A stretch of DNA of 9,165 bases, taken from assembly GCA_937958285.1 (NCBI GenBank), contig CALFXQ010000250.1, positions 1 to 9,165 of the forward strand. Direction: 5' to 3'. Each line of letters opens with the position of its first letter. Positions within the stretch are counted from its first letter, which is position 1. The stretch is from an uncultured Fusibacter sp. (GTDB lineage Bacteria; Bacillota; Clostridia; Peptostreptococcales; Acidaminobacteraceae). Shown piece by piece: positions 1-6,199 of this stretch. A program made the position numbers and the translations under genes. The notes under the pieces are model-generated. The model saw only the letters and a program-made list of their open reading frames with translations. It made no database searches and was not told where the DNA came from.

Positions 1-2
1 TT

Positions 3-932
3 ATACTTCTAGCAGCTGTGGCCTTTGCAGGTACATCGCCCAATGCGGGATACGAAGCTTTTAAGACCCTTATCAAGAGTCAGACTGAAGCACAAGTGAA
101 ACACGAACAGGGGCAATTCCAATTAGAAGTAATCGATAACGGCAAGTCATTAGTTAAAGCATCTGGCACAGTTTTGGGAGATCAAGAAAATCACAAGATT
201 CAAGGCAATTTGAATGTGATGGCTGGACCTCTAAGTAAATCACTCGAATTCTATGGAGAAAAAGATACATTCCACCTCCTCGATCTAGAGAAGAAGCAGG
301 CCTATGTGGGAACAGAAGATCCTATGAATCCAGAGGGCATGGCCTCAGAGTGGCAAGATGAAAATGCATGGCACGAAAGAGACAATCACAGAGAAATGGG
401 TCAGTGGGATGCAGCGGCTGAAGCGTTTTTCGATCAAATGATGGGCGACATGACAAAACAGTTTACACTTATTGATGATAAAGATGGATCAAAAGATATT
501 GCCTTCAGCATTCAGGCAAGCGAAATGCCTACATGGTTGACTTTGATGATCGCTGCCAAACACGACGACTCCACTGATGAGATCGATCTTGAAGACAAGC
601 GCGCTATGGGACATGGTATGAACAAAGAGATGATGGCTAAATATCCTCTATTTGCTGAGTTAATGGGCCTAGAGGCGTATATGCCAGAACTTGAAGACCA
701 AAAGCAAGTTGAGCAGCTGCGCGTTAAGTTCGACCTAAATGCAGAAAATACACTTGTCGGTATGGACTTCTCAGTAGGTGTTAGTGGTCTTGATAAAGAC
801 GGTCTAAGCCATCAGTTAGAAATTAATGGCGAAATAAGTTTTATCGCAGCTGAGTCGCAACTTAGTGTTAAGCCTCTCGATTTAACTGGCTATGAGGTAT
901 TTGAATTACCTAAGCACAGCGATAATCAGTAA
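3..932 (+). CDS. Secreted protein of unknown family, 5' end missing
   Basis: The frame is open from the first bases of the window to TAA at 930-932. The first codons read ILLAAVAFA followed by GTSPNAGYEAF, which is the hydrophobic core and A-x-A cleavage site of a signal peptide. The true start is therefore probably a dozen or so codons before the window, and the GTG at 18 is an internal valine. The roughly 300-residue mature part is acidic, unusually rich in methionine (clusters such as FDQMMGDMTK and HGMNKEMMAKY) and has no further membrane helix. Alternating polar/hydrophobic stretches near both ends (for example QFQLEVIDNG, LRVKFDLNAEN) suggest beta strands, loosely reminiscent of LolA-like lipoprotein-carrier folds, but I do not recognise the family. 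It ends 19 bases before the ABC ATPase gene, so it is probably the first visible gene of that operon. A role as substrate-binding or sensing partner of the transporter or kinase is inference. Confidence 0.8.
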   Translation: MLLAAVAFAGTSPNAGYEAFKTLIKSQTEAQVKHEQGQFQLEVIDNGKSLVKASGTVLGDQENHKIQGNLNVMAGPLSKSLEFYGEKDTFHLLDLEKKQAYVGTEDPMNPEGMASEWQDENAWHERDNHREMGQWDAAAEAFFDQMMGDMTKQFTLIDDKDGSKDIAFSIQASEMPTWLTLMIAAKHDDSTDEIDLEDKRAMGHGMNKEMMAKYPLFAELMGLEAYMPELEDQKQVEQLRVKFDLNAENTLVGMDFSVGVSGLDKDGLSHQLEINGEISFIAAESQLSVKPLDLTGYEVFELPKHSDNQ

Positions 933-951
933 GCACAGTGAGGAGACGATT

Positions 952-1653
952 ATGACACTCATGCATGTTGAAGGACTAACCAAAAAATATAGCAATACAA
1001 CAGGCATTTTCAACTTTAGCCTAAACCTAACAGCAGGAGATCGTCTCCTGCTGTTGGGGCCTAATGGCGCTGGTAAAACAACGGCCATGAGTGGCATTTT
1101 AGGACTCATACACGCAGATGCCGGTTCTGTAGATTTCCCAAACTCAAAATTGGGTCATCCCTTGAATCGCGTGGGCGCGATGATATCGAAACCCGTTTTC
1201 TACGATCGCTTAAGTGGTCTCGACAACTTAAAAGTGCTCGCTCGTTTTTATAGTCGTGTAGTGGATCTAGACGTGTTACTCGATGAAGTGGGTTTAAAAG
1301 ATGCAAAGAAACTTGAAGTTGGTAAGTACTCCACAGGCATGCGTCAACGTTTGGATTTAGCCAGAGCGTTAATGCATGAGCCGGAGGTTCTACTGTTAGA
1401 CGAACCCTTTAGCGGTTTAGACATTGAAGGCAAGTGGCAGATGCGTCAACTCTTAGAACGCTTGCAGGGCTCTAGAGATTTGGCCATTATGTTATCTAGT
1501 CATCAACTAGGCGATCTTGAAGCCTTTGCCAATCGCGTGATGCTCGTAAAATCAGGTCGCGTGGTGATAGAAGCGGCAATGGATGAAGTTGTGGCTACGG
1601 GTCAGAATCTTGAAACCTTCTATTTAACCCATATTAGCGGAGGTGCCGCATGA
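952..1653 (+). CDS. ABC transporter ATP-binding protein, ABC-2 (BcrA-like) exporter type
   Basis: This 233-residue nucleotide-binding subunit would power an ABC-2 exporter at the cytoplasmic face of the membrane. The Walker A motif is GPNGAGKT (36-43). The signature is YSTGMRQR (126-133), the variant common in BcrA/NatA-type exporters. Walker B is LLLDEP (147-152) with catalytic E151, followed by the D-loop SGLD (154-157), and the switch histidine is H184 in SSHQL. The Q-loop position, glutamine in classical proteins and often glutamate in BcrA-type ones, appears to be serine (GAMIS, S79). The ATG at 952 was chosen because AGGAG at 941-945 lies 6 bases upstream; the frame is open 60 bases further back, but that part overlaps the preceding gene and lacks a binding site. 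The gene overlaps the permease start by four bases (ATGA), which implies translational coupling. The transported substrate cannot be deduced. Bacitracin or lantibiotic self-protection-like export is one family precedent. Confidence 0.93.
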   Translation: MTLMHVEGLTKKYSNTTGIFNFSLNLTAGDRLLLLGPNGAGKTTAMSGILGLIHADAGSVDFPNSKLGHPLNRVGAMISKPVFYDRLSGLDNLKVLARFYSRVVDLDVLLDEVGLKDAKKLEVGKYSTGMRQRLDLARALMHEPEVLLLDEPFSGLDIEGKWQMRQLLERLQGSRDLAIMLSSHQLGDLEAFANRVMLVKSGRVVIEAAMDEVVATGQNLETFYLTHISGGAA

Positions 1654-2441
1654 GTTGGTCAAACCAAGTGTCGGCAGTGATTCGTCTTGAAGTATTCAAA
1701 TGGACGAAGCAAAAGAGCAGTAAAATAATCTTAGGTGTCTTTGCAGTAAGTTTGGCGCTCTTGATTGCCGTATTTTGGCTGGGGGCAACAAGACTTAACC
1801 TAATGGCACTTAGTACAAGACAACTAATGGCAGCTTCACTCTCGTGGACCATGTCAATGCTCTTACCCTTCGCAGCGGTCTATCTAACTGCTTCGAGTTT
1901 TCAAAAGGAGTTCACACAAGGTACTATTAAGAACCTGCTCTTATTGCCGATAACGCGCAGTGCGCTCTATTGGGGAAAGGTGTCTGGAGTCGCTGTTGCG
2001 ATGGGAGCTATGCTTTTGGTACAGTTTGTGATATCGGGGGTTTTCAGCCTTGTGGTAGCAGTAATGAGTCAGGGCTTTACTCAAATTGCATTTGCCAACT
2101 TTACAGGTGGGGCTTTAGATGCAATATTGCGTTTTGGCGGTGCTGCAGCAATACTGGGTTTAATTATCCTCGTAAGCTCAGGCGTGGCTCTTACCTTGAA
2201 AAATATGGGATTGGTGCTATTGTTGAGCTATCTTGGGTATATGGGAATGGGCCTACTTGGATTTTGGATACCGAGATTTTCATTGATTTCCATAGTCAGT
2301 GTCATTGGAGACTACTCAAATATACTTCGTCAGATCTCCATTAGTCAGTTGTTTGTCTTGATTGCTTATTATACAATAGGGGCATGCGTAGGTTATTTCT
2401 TATTTGAGAAAAAGGAAGCGATGGTATGTCCATTCGAGTAA
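1650..2441 (+). CDS. ABC-2 type transporter permease
   Basis: This 263-residue polytopic membrane protein would form the channel partner of the ATPase encoded just upstream. About six hydrophobic helices can be seen, near residues 26-46, 61-82, 112-138, 163-183, 187-207 and 233-252. Between the second and third lies the characteristic ABC-2 segment with E87, GT (91-92), LLLLP (96-100) and K110. This matches the usual pattern in which an amphipathic stretch ending in P-I-[ST]-R precedes the third helix. The start codon overlaps the stop of the ATPase (ATGA), and the 3' end overlaps the histidine kinase start by 16 bases. The length is normal for an ABC-2 half or single permease, and with one permease gene present the exporter would probably be a homodimer. 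The substrate is unknown. The flanking two-component genes suggest induction by an envelope-active compound, which is inference. Confidence 0.9.
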   Translation: MSWSNQVSAVIRLEVFKWTKQKSSKIILGVFAVSLALLIAVFWLGATRLNLMALSTRQLMAASLSWTMSMLLPFAAVYLTASSFQKEFTQGTIKNLLLLPITRSALYWGKVSGVAVAMGAMLLVQFVISGVFSLVVAVMSQGFTQIAFANFTGGALDAILRFGGAAAILGLIILVSSGVALTLKNMGLVLLLSYLGYMGMGLLGFWIPRFSLISIVSVIGDYSNILRQISISQLFVLIAYYTIGACVGYFLFEKKEAMVCPFE

Positions 2442-3949
2442 AGCTGCTCGTCATATTTTTAGTATTAGTGCTTTTTAGCACTGGGTTTTTATTGACTGCC
2501 GGTATTACCTTGGTTGCCAAGGGTATCTCAGAGGCGTACGGGGCAGTAGCGAACGCAGAGATTGATCGGACCATACAGGGTGCGGTGGATATTTTAGCGG
2601 AGTTAAAATATGCAGAGCGTCATGCACCTGAGCGACTTGACGATAAATCCTACATGGAAAATCTAAGTGCACAAATAAATTTCTATAAGGGTGGTCTTGC
2701 TGTAAAAAGTGAGAATCAACTCATTTTTTCTAGGGATATCCCCATAGCTGCCGAATTTATCGATCAACTAGAGCCATTGCAATTGAAGAGGGGGCTAGAA
2801 GAAAAAGCCATGCATCAAAAGGATGAAATTCGACATATTTCTTTTAATGATAAGGCATATTATTATATCGATTACTCCTTTGTACAACCCGAAGGACCAA
2901 TTACCTATTATTTCGTTGTTGATGTTTCAGATATAAAACATGTATCTTTTGGTGCCCAGAGATCGGCGCTGAAGATTCTTGGTTTCTTACTGGTTGTGAT
3001 AATGGGACCACTCTTTTATGTGCTGTCTAAAGACATTATCGGTCCGGCAAAAGTGCTTGAAGAAGGTGTCAGTGCCATTAGTGCGGGTAACTTAAACGTC
3101 GCAATCACCAGTAAATCAAAAAATGAATTGGGCCGTGTTATTCAATATTTTGATGCGATGCGGCTAAAGCTAAAAGGTTCCATCGATGCTCAAACGAGAA
3201 TGGAAGAAAACAGAAAAGAGTTGTTGTCCAGTATTAGTCACGATCTAAAGACGCCAATTACAGCGATTAAGGGTTATGTTGAGGGCATTAGAGATGGTGT
3301 TGCCAACACGCCAGAGAAGCTAGATAGATACCTTCAGGTGATTTATGACAAAAGTCTGTATCTTGATGCATTAATAGATGATTTGTTTTTGTTCTCAAAA
3401 TTAGACCTTCAAAAGCTGCCATTTAACAAGCAAACTATTTTATTTTCAGTGTTTTTTGATCGACTTCAGTCTCAGTTAAAAATGAGCTTAACAGATGAAA
3501 ACCAACAATTATCGATAGTCTTAGGAGAGGGATTAGATTCTAGCGCTCATATTGCAGTACAAATTGATCCAAGACATATGGATCGAGTTTTTATGAATCT
3601 ACTCGAAAATTGCATTAAGTACGCAGACCCTCATAAAGAAGGCTTAAAAGTTCAGTTAGTGGCAAATCGCTTAAACGACAATGTTCAAATTGACATTGCC
3701 GATAATGGGTTGGGAATCTCGAAAACGCATTTAGCGCATATCTTTGAACGCTTCTATCGCGTAGATGAGGCGAGAACAAGTCAAAATGGCACAGGTCTAG
3801 GGCTTGCAATATCTAAACAAATTGTGGAGCAACACGGTGGTTCTCTAAGCGCAAGTAGTGTAGAAGGAGAGGGTACCACCTTGTCGATTTTGCTTCCAGT
3901 TTTTTCAGTCGAATCAGGAGATGCACATGATGATGACGCAAACAGTTAA
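2426..3949 (+). CDS. Transmembrane sensor histidine kinase (HAMP-HisKA-HATPase)
   Basis: This 507-residue orthodox sensor kinase has helix 1 near residues 7-29 and an extracytoplasmic sensor region of about 150 residues (30-180). Helix 2 lies near 184-201, followed by a HAMP linker (about 202-255). The HisKA domain carries phosphoacceptor H272 in SISHDLKTPITAIKGY. The ATPase domain has an N-box (N391, N395 in NLLENCIKY), G1 DNGLG (426-430), F-box FERFYRVD (from 440) and G2 GTGLGLAI (from 455). All catalytic boxes are intact. The ATG at 2426 overlaps the permease stop by 16 bases and has AAAGGAAG at 2411-2418 as binding site. The large ectodomain differs from the short-loop intramembrane kinases (BceS type) often paired with peptide-detoxification transporters, so it may sense a ligand or the secreted protein of the same operon (inference). 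The cognate regulator is encoded immediately downstream with a 23-base overlap. Confidence 0.95.
   Translation: MSIRVKLLVIFLVLVLFSTGFLLTAGITLVAKGISEAYGAVANAEIDRTIQGAVDILAELKYAERHAPERLDDKSYMENLSAQINFYKGGLAVKSENQLIFSRDIPIAAEFIDQLEPLQLKRGLEEKAMHQKDEIRHISFNDKAYYYIDYSFVQPEGPITYYFVVDVSDIKHVSFGAQRSALKILGFLLVVIMGPLFYVLSKDIIGPAKVLEEGVSAISAGNLNVAITSKSKNELGRVIQYFDAMRLKLKGSIDAQTRMEENRKELLSSISHDLKTPITAIKGYVEGIRDGVANTPEKLDRYLQVIYDKSLYLDALIDDLFLFSKLDLQKLPFNKQTILFSVFFDRLQSQLKMSLTDENQQLSIVLGEGLDSSAHIAVQIDPRHMDRVFMNLLENCIKYADPHKEGLKVQLVANRLNDNVQIDIADNGLGISKTHLAHIFERFYRVDEARTSQNGTGLGLAISKQIVEQHGGSLSASSVEGEGTTLSILLPVFSVESGDAHDDDANS
3916..3920 (+). promoter_or_regulatory. Ribosome binding site deciding the regulator start
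   Basis: AGGAG here directly abuts an ATG at 3921, leaving no spacer. In-frame ATGs at 3927, 3930 and 3933 lie 6, 9 and 12 bases away. The 6-base spacer favours 3927 as the start of the response regulator, with 3930 as the next choice. Confidence 0.6.
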
Positions 3950-4661
3950 ACATATCTTGGTGGTCGAAGATGATATTGCAATAGCAGAGCTTCAAAGGGA
4001 TTATTTGGAGATTGAAGGCTTTCAAGTGACGATGGTCCACTCAGGCTTAGAGGCACTAAAATGTATCGAGACATCGCTAGATGCACACTATCATTTAGTA
4101 GTACTCGATGTAATGTTGCCCGGTGTCAATGGATTTGAGCTTCTCAAGCGCATTCGCGAGCTATATCATCTGCCAGTTCTGATGGTCTCAGCACGCAGTG
4201 AAGATATCGATAAGATTAGAGCGCTGGGTTTGGGTGCCAATGACTATATTACAAAGCCTTTTAGTCCTGGTGAACTGGTGGCACGCATTAAGTCACAATT
4301 ATCGATGTACGATCGCTTAACACAAACCGTGCTCCCAAAGCACGAGATGCACTTTGTGGGACTTTCTATTTTGAATAGCGCGAGAAGGGTGATTGTAGAG
4401 GGAAGAGAAATCTTGCTCACCGCCACAGAATATGATTTACTGTACTTTTTAGCTTCAAATCCTGATCAGGTCTTTTCTAAAGAGGTGCTATTAGATCGGG
4501 TCTGGGGCTCGGATTACTTTGGAGATGGTGCAACAGTCACTGTACACATAGGTAAACTACGCGAAAAAATAGCTGTGGCATCTAAAGGTCAAACAAATCA
4601 GTTTATTGAGACAGTATGGGGTGCAGGATATCGATTTAATGGGATTTTAAAAACCTTGTAA
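3927..4661 (+). CDS. OmpR/PhoB-family response regulator
   Basis: This two-domain DNA-binding regulator of 244 residues is counted from the ATG at 3927. The receiver domain has the acidic pair in VVEDD (E14, D15, D16), phosphorylation site D61 in VVLDVMLP, switch S88 in MVSAR and K110 in ITKPF. The C-terminal winged helix carries the typical recognition segment ATVTVHIGKLREKI and ends with the family hallmark VWGAGYRF. Key residues are intact. The gene starts inside the histidine kinase gene, so the two are translationally coupled and form a cognate pair. By analogy with similar loci it probably controls the promoter of its own ABC operon, which lies upstream of the window, so no binding site can be shown. 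A terminator follows about 70 bases after the stop. Only the choice among the four clustered ATGs is uncertain. Confidence 0.94.
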   Translation: MMMTQTVKHILVVEDDIAIAELQRDYLEIEGFQVTMVHSGLEALKCIETSLDAHYHLVVLDVMLPGVNGFELLKRIRELYHLPVLMVSARSEDIDKIRALGLGANDYITKPFSPGELVARIKSQLSMYDRLTQTVLPKHEMHFVGLSILNSARRVIVEGREILLTATEYDLLYFLASNPDQVFSKEVLLDRVWGSDYFGDGATVTVHIGKLREKIAVASKGQTNQFIETVWGAGYRFNGILKTL

Positions 4662-4727
4662 GGCATTGATGCATCCCAATAGCTTCAATACAAATTATGT
4701 ATACAACCGATGGGATGGACATAAATC

Positions 4728-4756
4728 TTGGCAATAGCACGAATCCATGATACATT
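4728..4756 (+). promoter_or_regulatory. Candidate sigma-A promoter for the AgrC-like kinase, nested in a terminator
   Basis: TTGGCA (4728-4733) matches the -35 consensus at five of six positions. After 17 bases comes TACATT (4751-4756), a four-of-six -10 preceded by TG at 4748-4749 (extended -10). Transcription would begin near 4763, inside the second arm of the hairpin, so the new transcript would escape the terminator. A weaker alternative is TTGATG (4666-4671) with TACAAA (4689-4694), but transcripts from it would pass through the hairpin. Confidence 0.45.
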
Positions 4757-4778
4757 ATTGGCGTGCTATTTTTTTTTG
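4733..4778 (+). terminator. Rho-independent terminator of the ABC/two-component operon
   Basis: AATAGCACG (4733-4741) is perfectly complementary to CGTGCTATT (4762-4770). The loop is 20 bases, within which CCA/TGG could pair further. An unbroken T-run follows to 4778. It lies 71 bases after the regulator stop codon. The long loop makes it somewhat atypical. Confidence 0.75.
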
Positions 4779-4790
4779 CCTTTTTAACTT

Positions 4791-4796
4791 AAGGAG
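4791..4796 (+). promoter_or_regulatory. Ribosome binding site for the kinase membrane piece
   Basis: AAGGAG lies 10 bases before the ATG at 4807 and therefore selects that start. The upstream in-frame ATG at 4747 is in the terminator loop and has no binding site. A nearer ATG at 4799 is followed at once by TAA. Confidence 0.65.
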
Positions 4797-4806
4797 TTAT
4801 GTAAAT

Positions 4807-5289
4807 ATGCTTTTAGCTTTGGTTTCTGTGCTGCCACCTATTCTTGAACAGATTGTCTACTTTGTAATTTCCCACTGGATTGTTGGGAAAACTTATAATT
4901 GGAAGGAGAAATGGCATCAACTTGGAGTGCCTGTGCTTTGGGGTATCTTGCTTTGGTATGTCTGGCAATTGCCAACAGTGCATCCTAGTATAGAGATGTT
5001 AACATCTACTTTTTTGCCATTAGTAGCCATTTTATGTTATGCGATTTGGCAACACAGAGAATCTGGCCTTATTTTTTTTCAGGCTCTTACTTTGTTTTTT
5101 GTGGTCATTATCAGCCAGCTGATTTTCGCGGTTCACGCCTTATGGGCAGATATCTTTTTTATTATTCATGGTCCAAGATCCTTTGCACAAATTGGCCTTT
5201 TAATTGGAAACGCACTTAATACATTAGCATTTGCTTGGTTGATTAGAAGGTACTTGTGTCGCTTTTTTACATGCTTAGAAGTGCAATAA
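4807..5289 (+). CDS. Membrane-domain piece of a split AgrC-like sensor kinase
   Basis: This 160-residue, highly hydrophobic protein has about five membrane helices, near residues 2-25, 41-54, 63-82, 88-108 and 127-147. It has no catalytic domain and no recognisable AgrB protease residues. By itself it would be a hypothetical membrane protein. Its size and helix layout match the front part of the N-terminal sensor domain of AgrC-like GHKL kinases. The following gene, in the -1 frame, supplies two more helices and the catalytic part. It ends RRYLCRFFTCLEVQ, and its last codons run past a six-T tract at 5263-5268, where a -1 shift would join it to the next frame to give a kinase of about 438 residues. 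Real separate protein, N-terminal part of a frameshifted gene, or programmed-frameshift product are all possible. I favour a single ancestral gene. Confidence 0.7.
   Translation: MLLALVSVLPPILEQIVYFVISHWIVGKTYNWKEKWHQLGVPVLWGILLWYVWQLPTVHPSIEMLTSTFLPLVAILCYAIWQHRESGLIFFQALTLFFVVIISQLIFAVHALWADIFFIIHGPRSFAQIGLLIGNALNTLAFAWLIRRYLCRFFTCLEVQ
5245..5250 (+). promoter_or_regulatory. Shine-Dalgarno-like element at the split-kinase junction
   Basis: AGAAGG ends 5 bases before the GTG at 5256, so it could initiate the second piece. It also ends 11 bases before the C-TTT-TTT run at 5262-5268, close to the distance at which an internal Shine-Dalgarno stimulates -1 frameshifting in dnaX. It therefore fits both models. 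Confidence 0.5.
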
Positions 5290-6122
5290 ATCGAATAGGG
5301 AGACGAGAGTTTTGGCTAATCGGTTTATCTGGTATTTTGATTATTGCAACTTTGTCTATGCTCACCTTGCTTGTAACTTCTGAAGACTTAAAGTATCGTG
5401 AAGCAACGATTTTACTTATTGGCGCGGTGATTGTCGTGATCTTTGTGCTGCAGAGTGTATTGGTGTATCGCTATCAGCAAAGGGCTAAGGAAGCTAGTCT
5501 TTTGAGTGCCCAAGGTTCAATGCTAGAATCATACCAAGATATCATGAACGATTTAAAGGGCTTTTGGCACTCCTATGCGAATATTATGCAAGTGATTGAT
5601 ATGATGGTTTCATCAGATCAGGTGACAGTTAGGGATGTAAGAGAGGCTCTAGAAGAATTCTCTAATTGGAATCGCACCCATGCAATTGGCGATAAGCTGA
5701 TTTTGGCTGAGGTACCACATCTGGTGCTGGCGTGCGTGCTATCAACAAAACTTAGTGAAGCCAAGTCTTTAGGTGTCCACTTTAATATTCAAATTGCAGG
5801 TCAGGGGCCCATAAACTGCAATATGAGAGATTTGACCGAAATTCTAGGCATTTTGCTCGACAACGCCACACAGGTTGCCTATCATTCTGATCAGACAGTA
5901 AGTATAAGAGGAGAAATTCAGCCTCATTGTTTTTTGCTGACAGTGACGAATCACTTTTCGATGATGACAGCATCCGATGGCACAGCAAAAGTTCACAAGC
6001 AAGGTACATCTCATGGGATAGGGTTAAAGAGAGTTAAAGACATTGCTAAGGCTCACGGAGGAATGAAGTTCAAGGCAAGTCAGATTGATCAAACATACAT
6101 TGCACAATTAGAGATTGGTTAA
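5256..6122 (+). CDS. GHKL-domain piece of a split AgrC-like sensor kinase
   Basis: Counted from GTG 5256 this gives 288 residues. Two membrane helices (about 19-41 and 49-72) lead into a cytoplasmic kinase region. The likely phosphoacceptor is H105 in GFWHSYANIM, which corresponds to the HDxxN box of AgrC-like kinases but with serine in place of aspartate. The C-terminal GHKL ATPase has an N-box with N203 in ILLDNATQVA and a G2 box GIGLKRVKDIAKAHGG from 254. These are typical of the HATPase_c_5 group rather than classical HisKA kinases. The frame is closed by TAG at 5244-5246, so the start is GTG 5256 (AGAAGG 5 bases upstream) or ATG 5271, unless the protein is made by -1 frameshifting from the preceding gene. 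No LytTR response regulator, AgrB or AgrD gene is visible next to it, so its partner is elsewhere or lost. Confidence 0.8.
   Translation: MSLFYMLRSAINRIGRREFWLIGLSGILIIATLSMLTLLVTSEDLKYREATILLIGAVIVVIFVLQSVLVYRYQQRAKEASLLSAQGSMLESYQDIMNDLKGFWHSYANIMQVIDMMVSSDQVTVRDVREALEEFSNWNRTHAIGDKLILAEVPHLVLACVLSTKLSEAKSLGVHFNIQIAGQGPINCNMRDLTEILGILLDNATQVAYHSDQTVSIRGEIQPHCFLLTVTNHFSMMTASDGTAKVHKQGTSHGIGLKRVKDIAKAHGGMKFKASQIDQTYIAQLEIG
5261..5269 (+). other. Six-T tract where the two kinase frames meet
   Basis: In the first frame the codons are CGC TTT TTT ACA; in the -1 frame they are CTT TTT TAC ATG. One extra T would fuse both genes in frame, as would a -1 slip on the T-run. The heptamer C-TTT-TTT is not an ideal tandem slippery site because the first re-pairing has a mismatch, but single-tRNA slippage TTT to TTT is perfect. 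Confidence 0.55.
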
Positions 6123-6147
6123 GTCTGAATGTAAAACATAGTCATGC

Positions 6148-6189
6148 AAAAAAGAAGCTGGTCACATCTATACGTGTGATCAGCTTCTT
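6148..6189. terminator. Convergent terminator between the kinase and the stalk-domain gene
   Basis: The arms 6152-6166 and 6175-6189 form a 15-bp stem (AAGAAGCTG core with one G-T wobble) around an 8-base loop. Six A's at 6148-6153 become a T-run on the minus strand, so it is a strong terminator for the minus-strand gene that ends at 6200. On the plus strand it follows the kinase stop at 6122 but has only an interrupted T-tract, so it would be weaker in that direction. Confidence 0.8.
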
Positions 6190-6199
6190 ACATTTATTA

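Noticed and set aside
18..20. GTG as start of the first gene
   Set aside because: The frame is open to the window edge and the codons before it complete a signal-peptide core, so it is an internal valine.
892..951. N-terminal extension of the ABC ATPase
   Set aside because: It lies within the preceding gene, has no binding site, and the conserved domain begins right after the ATG at 952.
1970..2344. 124-codon frame inside the permease gene
   Set aside because: Alternative frame of a well-supported membrane protein; cysteine-rich and low-complexity composition, no binding site.
3615..4040. Minus-strand frames opposite the kinase and regulator
   Set aside because: Antisense shadows of genes with intact catalytic motifs; no binding sites or recognisable domains.
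4672..4717. Inverted repeat CATCCCA / TGGGATG as a terminator
   Set aside because: Only 7 bp with a 32-base loop and no T-run; at most a weak structure or operator.
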